From CALEMW01 sp964343835 (GTDB lineage Bacteria; Krumholzibacteriota; Krumholzibacteriia; LZORAL124-64-63): DNA of 64,000 nucleotides. Every line of letters begins with the position of its first letter. Within the stretch, counting starts at the first letter, position 1. Below are positions 61,673 through 64,000 of the stretch, in pieces. The position numbers were made by a program, and so were the translations under genes. The stretch is taken from positions 1 to 64,000 of the forward strand of contig CAYFKR010000013.1 of NCBI GenBank assembly GCA_964343835.1. The letters run 5' to 3'. A model generated the notes under the pieces. The model saw only the letters and a list, made by a program, of their open reading frames with translations. It did not search any database and was not told the DNA's origin.

Positions 61673-63681
61673 ACGCCCTGCTGCGAACCCTGACGGTCGC
61701 GTGCGTGGCCCTGTTCCTCATCGGCGGCTGCGCCGCGCAGGTGCAGGACCCCGTGGTCACCGCCCATCACGACGACTGGATGGAGCCCGCCTCCCCCGAT
61801 TTCCACGGCCTGCGCGTGGCCGCCGACGCGTCGGTGGATTACTGCGCCGACTGCCACGCCCTCGCCGGCGACGCCGTGCAGGGCGTGCCCAGCTGCACGG
61901 CCTGCCACGACGGCATCGGCGGACATCCCGCCGACTGGGGCTCGGCCGCCGGCCACGCCTCCGAAGTCGCCTCCGAGAGCCCCGACCGCTGCCGCGCCTG
62001 CCACGGTCAGGAGCTCCAGGGCGACTGGACCGGCGTCGGCTGCTGGGACTGCCACAACGGCCCGAGCACCCACCCGCCCATCTGGGCCCAGCCCCGCCTG
62101 CACGGCGCCGAGGCCGGCACCGACCTGGCGTCCTGCGCCGACTGCCACGGCATGGACTACGACGGCGGCTGGAGCGGCGTGAGTTGCTACCAGTGCCACG
62201 ACGGACCCGGCGGGCACCCCGACGACTGGATGAGCGCCGGCCTCCACAGCTCCAACGTGCGCGAGCACGGCGCCGAGAGCTGTACGGCCTGCCACGGCGC
62301 CGACTACACCGGCGGCGCCAGCGGCGTGAGCTGCTTCGAGTGCCACGACGGCCCCGGCGGACACTCCCCCATCTGGGCCCAGCCCCGCCTCCACGGCGGC
62401 GCCGCGGCCGACGACCTGGCCGGCTGCGCCGACTGCCACGGCGAGGACTACCAGGGCGGCTGGAGCGGCGTGAGCTGCTGGCAGTGCCACGACGGTCCGT
62501 CCGGCCACCCGGCCTACTGGACCGACGACCTGCACGGCGCCGTGGTGGCCGCCGACGGCCCCGACGACTGCCGCGGCTGCCACGGCCAGCCCCTGGACGG
62601 CGGCGGCAGCGGCGTGGGCTGCTGGGAATGCCACGACGGTCCGGGCGGACACGCCGCGGGCTGGATCTCCGGCGACGCCCACGGCGCCGACGTGCGCCCC
62701 TCCGGCCCCGCCGAGTGCGCCGTCTGCCATGGCGCCGAATGGACCGGCGGTTGGAGCGAGGTCTCCTGCTCCCAGTGCCACGACGGCGTGGGCGGCCACC
62801 CCCTGGGCTGGATCGTGCCCGACGCCCACGGCGACGCTGCGGCCGACGACATCGCCGACTGCCGCGACTGCCACGGCGCCGACGACCAGGGCGGCTGGTC
62901 CGGCACGAGCTGCTACCAATGCCACGACGGACCCGGCGGACACCCGGACGGCTGGGAATCGCCGACGGCCCACGGCCAGCGAGCCGCCACCGAGGGCATC
63001 GCCCAGTGCGCCGGCTGCCACGGCGTCGACTACCAGGGCGGCTGGTCCGGCACGAGCTGCTACGAATGCCACGAGGGCGCCGGCGGTCACGCCTCCAACT
63101 GGAACGCCCCCCATCAGCACGGCACGTACGTCGAGTCCGAGGGATCGACATCGTGCACCGTCTGCCACGGCGCCGACTACCTGGGCGGCGACAGCGGCGT
63201 GAGCTGCTACCAGTGCCACGACGGACCCGGCGGTCACCCCACCGCCTGGGAACAGCCCACACAGCACGGCGGCGTGGTCCGCACTTCGGGCGTGGACGAC
63301 TGCACGTCCTGCCACGGTGCGGGTCTGGACGGCGGCTGGAGCGAAACGAGCTGCTTCGTGTGCCACGACGGACCGGGCGGTCACTCCTTCGACTGGTCGT
63401 CCGAGAGCATCCACGGCGCCGAGGTCGCCCAGAACACCGCCGACGACTGCCGCGACTGCCACGGCAACGACTGGGGCGGCGGCTGGACGGACGTGAGCTG
63501 CTGGGACTGCCACGACGGCATCGGCGGCCACCCGGAGCTCTGGGTCCGCGACTACAACCACGGCGATTTCGCGGAGAGCAACGGCACGGGTTCCTGCACC
63601 GCATGCCACGGCGCGGATCTCCAGGGGGGATGGTCGGGGTATTCGTGCTGGGACTGCCATGATGGGCCGGGGGGCGGTTAG
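61669..63681 (+). CDS. 26-heme repeat c-type cytochrome lipoprotein
   Basis: A 670-residue predicted lipoprotein (lipobox FLIGGC). After about 50 residues it consists of 13 tandem di-heme units of about 47 residues, each of the form CxxCHG - GGWSG - SCxxCHDGPGGHP - W - HG, giving 26 CxxCH motifs. Each unit keeps two further histidines (GGHP and the later HG) as candidate axial ligands. It ends right after the last unit at GPGGG. Such a linear, regular array would form an elongated heme wire, probably on the cell surface beyond the barrel. Its ATG overlaps the 12-heme gene stop. Confidence 0.92.
   Translation: MNALLRTLTVACVALFLIGGCAAQVQDPVVTAHHDDWMEPASPDFHGLRVAADASVDYCADCHALAGDAVQGVPSCTACHDGIGGHPADWGSAAGHASEVASESPDRCRACHGQELQGDWTGVGCWDCHNGPSTHPPIWAQPRLHGAEAGTDLASCADCHGMDYDGGWSGVSCYQCHDGPGGHPDDWMSAGLHSSNVREHGAESCTACHGADYTGGASGVSCFECHDGPGGHSPIWAQPRLHGGAAADDLAGCADCHGEDYQGGWSGVSCWQCHDGPSGHPAYWTDDLHGAVVAADGPDDCRGCHGQPLDGGGSGVGCWECHDGPGGHAAGWISGDAHGADVRPSGPAECAVCHGAEWTGGWSEVSCSQCHDGVGGHPLGWIVPDAHGDAAADDIADCRDCHGADDQGGWSGTSCYQCHDGPGGHPDGWESPTAHGQRAATEGIAQCAGCHGVDYQGGWSGTSCYECHEGAGGHASNWNAPHQHGTYVESEGSTSCTVCHGADYLGGDSGVSCYQCHDGPGGHPTAWEQPTQHGGVVRTSGVDDCTSCHGAGLDGGWSETSCFVCHDGPGGHSFDWSSESIHGAEVAQNTADDCRDCHGNDWGGGWTDVSCWDCHDGIGGHPELWVRDYNHGDFAESNGTGSCTACHGADLQGGWSGYSCWDCHDGPGGG
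61846..63675 (+). repeat. 13 tandem di-heme coding repeats
   Basis: The units are about 140 bases each and lie wholly within the 26-heme cytochrome gene. They are most regular from the third unit on. The short spacer segments between heme pairs vary while the CHDGPGGHP block is nearly constant. This points to expansion by unequal crossing-over and possible length variation between strains. Confidence 0.85.
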
Positions 63682-63690
63682 CCCCCCTTT
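63669..63690. terminator. Hairpin at the end of the cytochrome operon
   Basis: GGGGGGC and GCCCCCC pair around GGTTA, with TTT after. The stem includes the last codons and stop of the 26-heme gene and lies 7 bases before the convergent BLUF gene stop. Confidence 0.6.
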
Positions 63691-63697
63691 GGGCTTT

Positions 63698-64000
63698 CTA
63701 CGAGATCCGCGACCTCCACCGCCCGCTGCGAAACGCATCGAGCAGGAGCTTGGCCCGACCGTCGTCGAGATCTGTGTAGCACTTGCCGCCCAGGAAGAAG
63801 TCGTTGAGGCCCTCGACGCCGGCCAGGTCCCGACGGGTCAGACCCGCGTAGCCCATGGTCCATTCGGTGAACGTCCGCTCCTCGATCTCCTCGAAGATGA
63901 TCATGGACAGGTTCCCGTGGCGAGGGTCCTGGGCAATCTTGTCATAGAGGGGCTCGACGATCCCCTTCTCGCCCTCGAGGACCTGAAAGAACGTCCCGTC
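63698..64000 (-). CDS. BLUF-domain blue-light sensor (5' part beyond window)
   Basis: The last 100 codons of a minus-strand gene whose start lies past base 64000. The frame reads DGTFFQVLEGEKGIVEPLYD, then IAQDPRHGNLSMIIFEE, then ERTFTEWTMGYAGL. These match the second half of the flavin-binding BLUF fold: the QVLEG strand, the DPRH helix end and the W-x-M-G strand near the chromophore. The protein seems to end soon after the domain, so it is probably a short, stand-alone BLUF sensor that works through a partner. It is convergent with the cytochrome operon. Confidence 0.85.
   Translation of the reverse strand, partial: DGTFFQVLEGEKGIVEPLYDKIAQDPRHGNLSMIIFEEIEERTFTEWTMGYAGLTRRDLAGVEGLNDFFLGGKCYTDLDDGRAKLLLDAFRSGRWRSRIS

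Noticed and set aside
61846..63675. CRISPR-like array
   Set aside because: The period of about 140 bases is a coding repeat with CxxCH motifs in one open frame; there are no short identical repeats with unique spacers.

Overview
The window is GC-rich, densely coded bacterial DNA from a Gram-negative (diderm) organism. It encodes at least eight lipoproteins with a lipobox, an outer-membrane beta-barrel, and a porin-cytochrome set. Five secreted proteins end in an FlgD-like / type-IX-secretion-style C-terminal domain carrying an NPFNP motif. That combination, with secreted CHAT peptidases, fits an FCB-superphylum lineage of the Eisenbacteria / Krumholzibacteriota type. The lineage is an inference from gene style; no rRNA or tRNA is visible in the window.

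Layout. 1-1.3 kb: end of a membrane-anchored CHAT protein. 1.4-6.6 kb: a glycyl-radical trans-4-hydroxyproline dehydratase (hypD) with its activase, a RhuM-family gene wedged in by a 4-base overlap, and a GntR/FCD regulator. 6.9-10 kb: two small secreted proteins sharing a C-terminal tail and a tandem pair of PAP2 phosphatases. 10-16 kb: metH divergent from metF, with metF coupled to RDD and EamA membrane genes. 16-25 kb: secreted FlgD-tail proteins, panE, osmC, yihY, an S9 peptidase and a glycosidase-like protein. 25-29.7 kb: a tightly coupled six-gene operon on the minus strand (small membrane protein, DUF2797, DASS transporter, Smr, pteridine-reductase-like SDR, D-serine-dehydratase-like PLP enzyme). 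29.8-32.6 kb: an SpmAB-type fusion, a DinB protein, a parDE toxin-antitoxin pair and a lone higA. 32.6-41 kb: lipoproteins, a sulfotransferase, Fe-type superoxide dismutase, two more proteins with the shared C-terminal tail, and a PAS protein. 41-52.5 kb: a Tat-exported NAD-epimerase-like protein, a rhodanese lipoprotein, three more FlgD-tail proteins, carbonic anhydrase, a nitrilase-superfamily protein, an erythromycin-esterase-like protein and a TMEM175-like protein. 52.7-59.4 kb: a zinc-finger anti-sigma-like protein, a ZU5-like lipoprotein, a large TPR-CHAT lipoprotein, a sigma-70-family factor and a helical-hairpin lipoprotein. 59.5-63.7 kb: a three-gene porin-cytochrome operon (barrel, 12-heme cytochrome, 26-heme repeat lipoprotein). 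The right edge holds a truncated BLUF photoreceptor.

How the genes work together. The window points to a facultative or anaerobe-leaning lifestyle: an oxygen-sensitive glycyl-radical enzyme, superoxide dismutase, and a conduit for moving electrons across the outer membrane. Much of the coding capacity goes to the cell surface. Two separate C-terminal tags recur on exported proteins: the known FlgD-like tail (five proteins) and a short basic-aromatic tail of the form [ST]-[FW]-x-x-[LIV]-K-x-x-[YF]-R (four otherwise unrelated proteins), for which I know no name. The second tag, the sigma/CHAT/ZU5/helical-hairpin lipoprotein neighbourhood and the 26-heme repeat cytochrome are the most interesting items.
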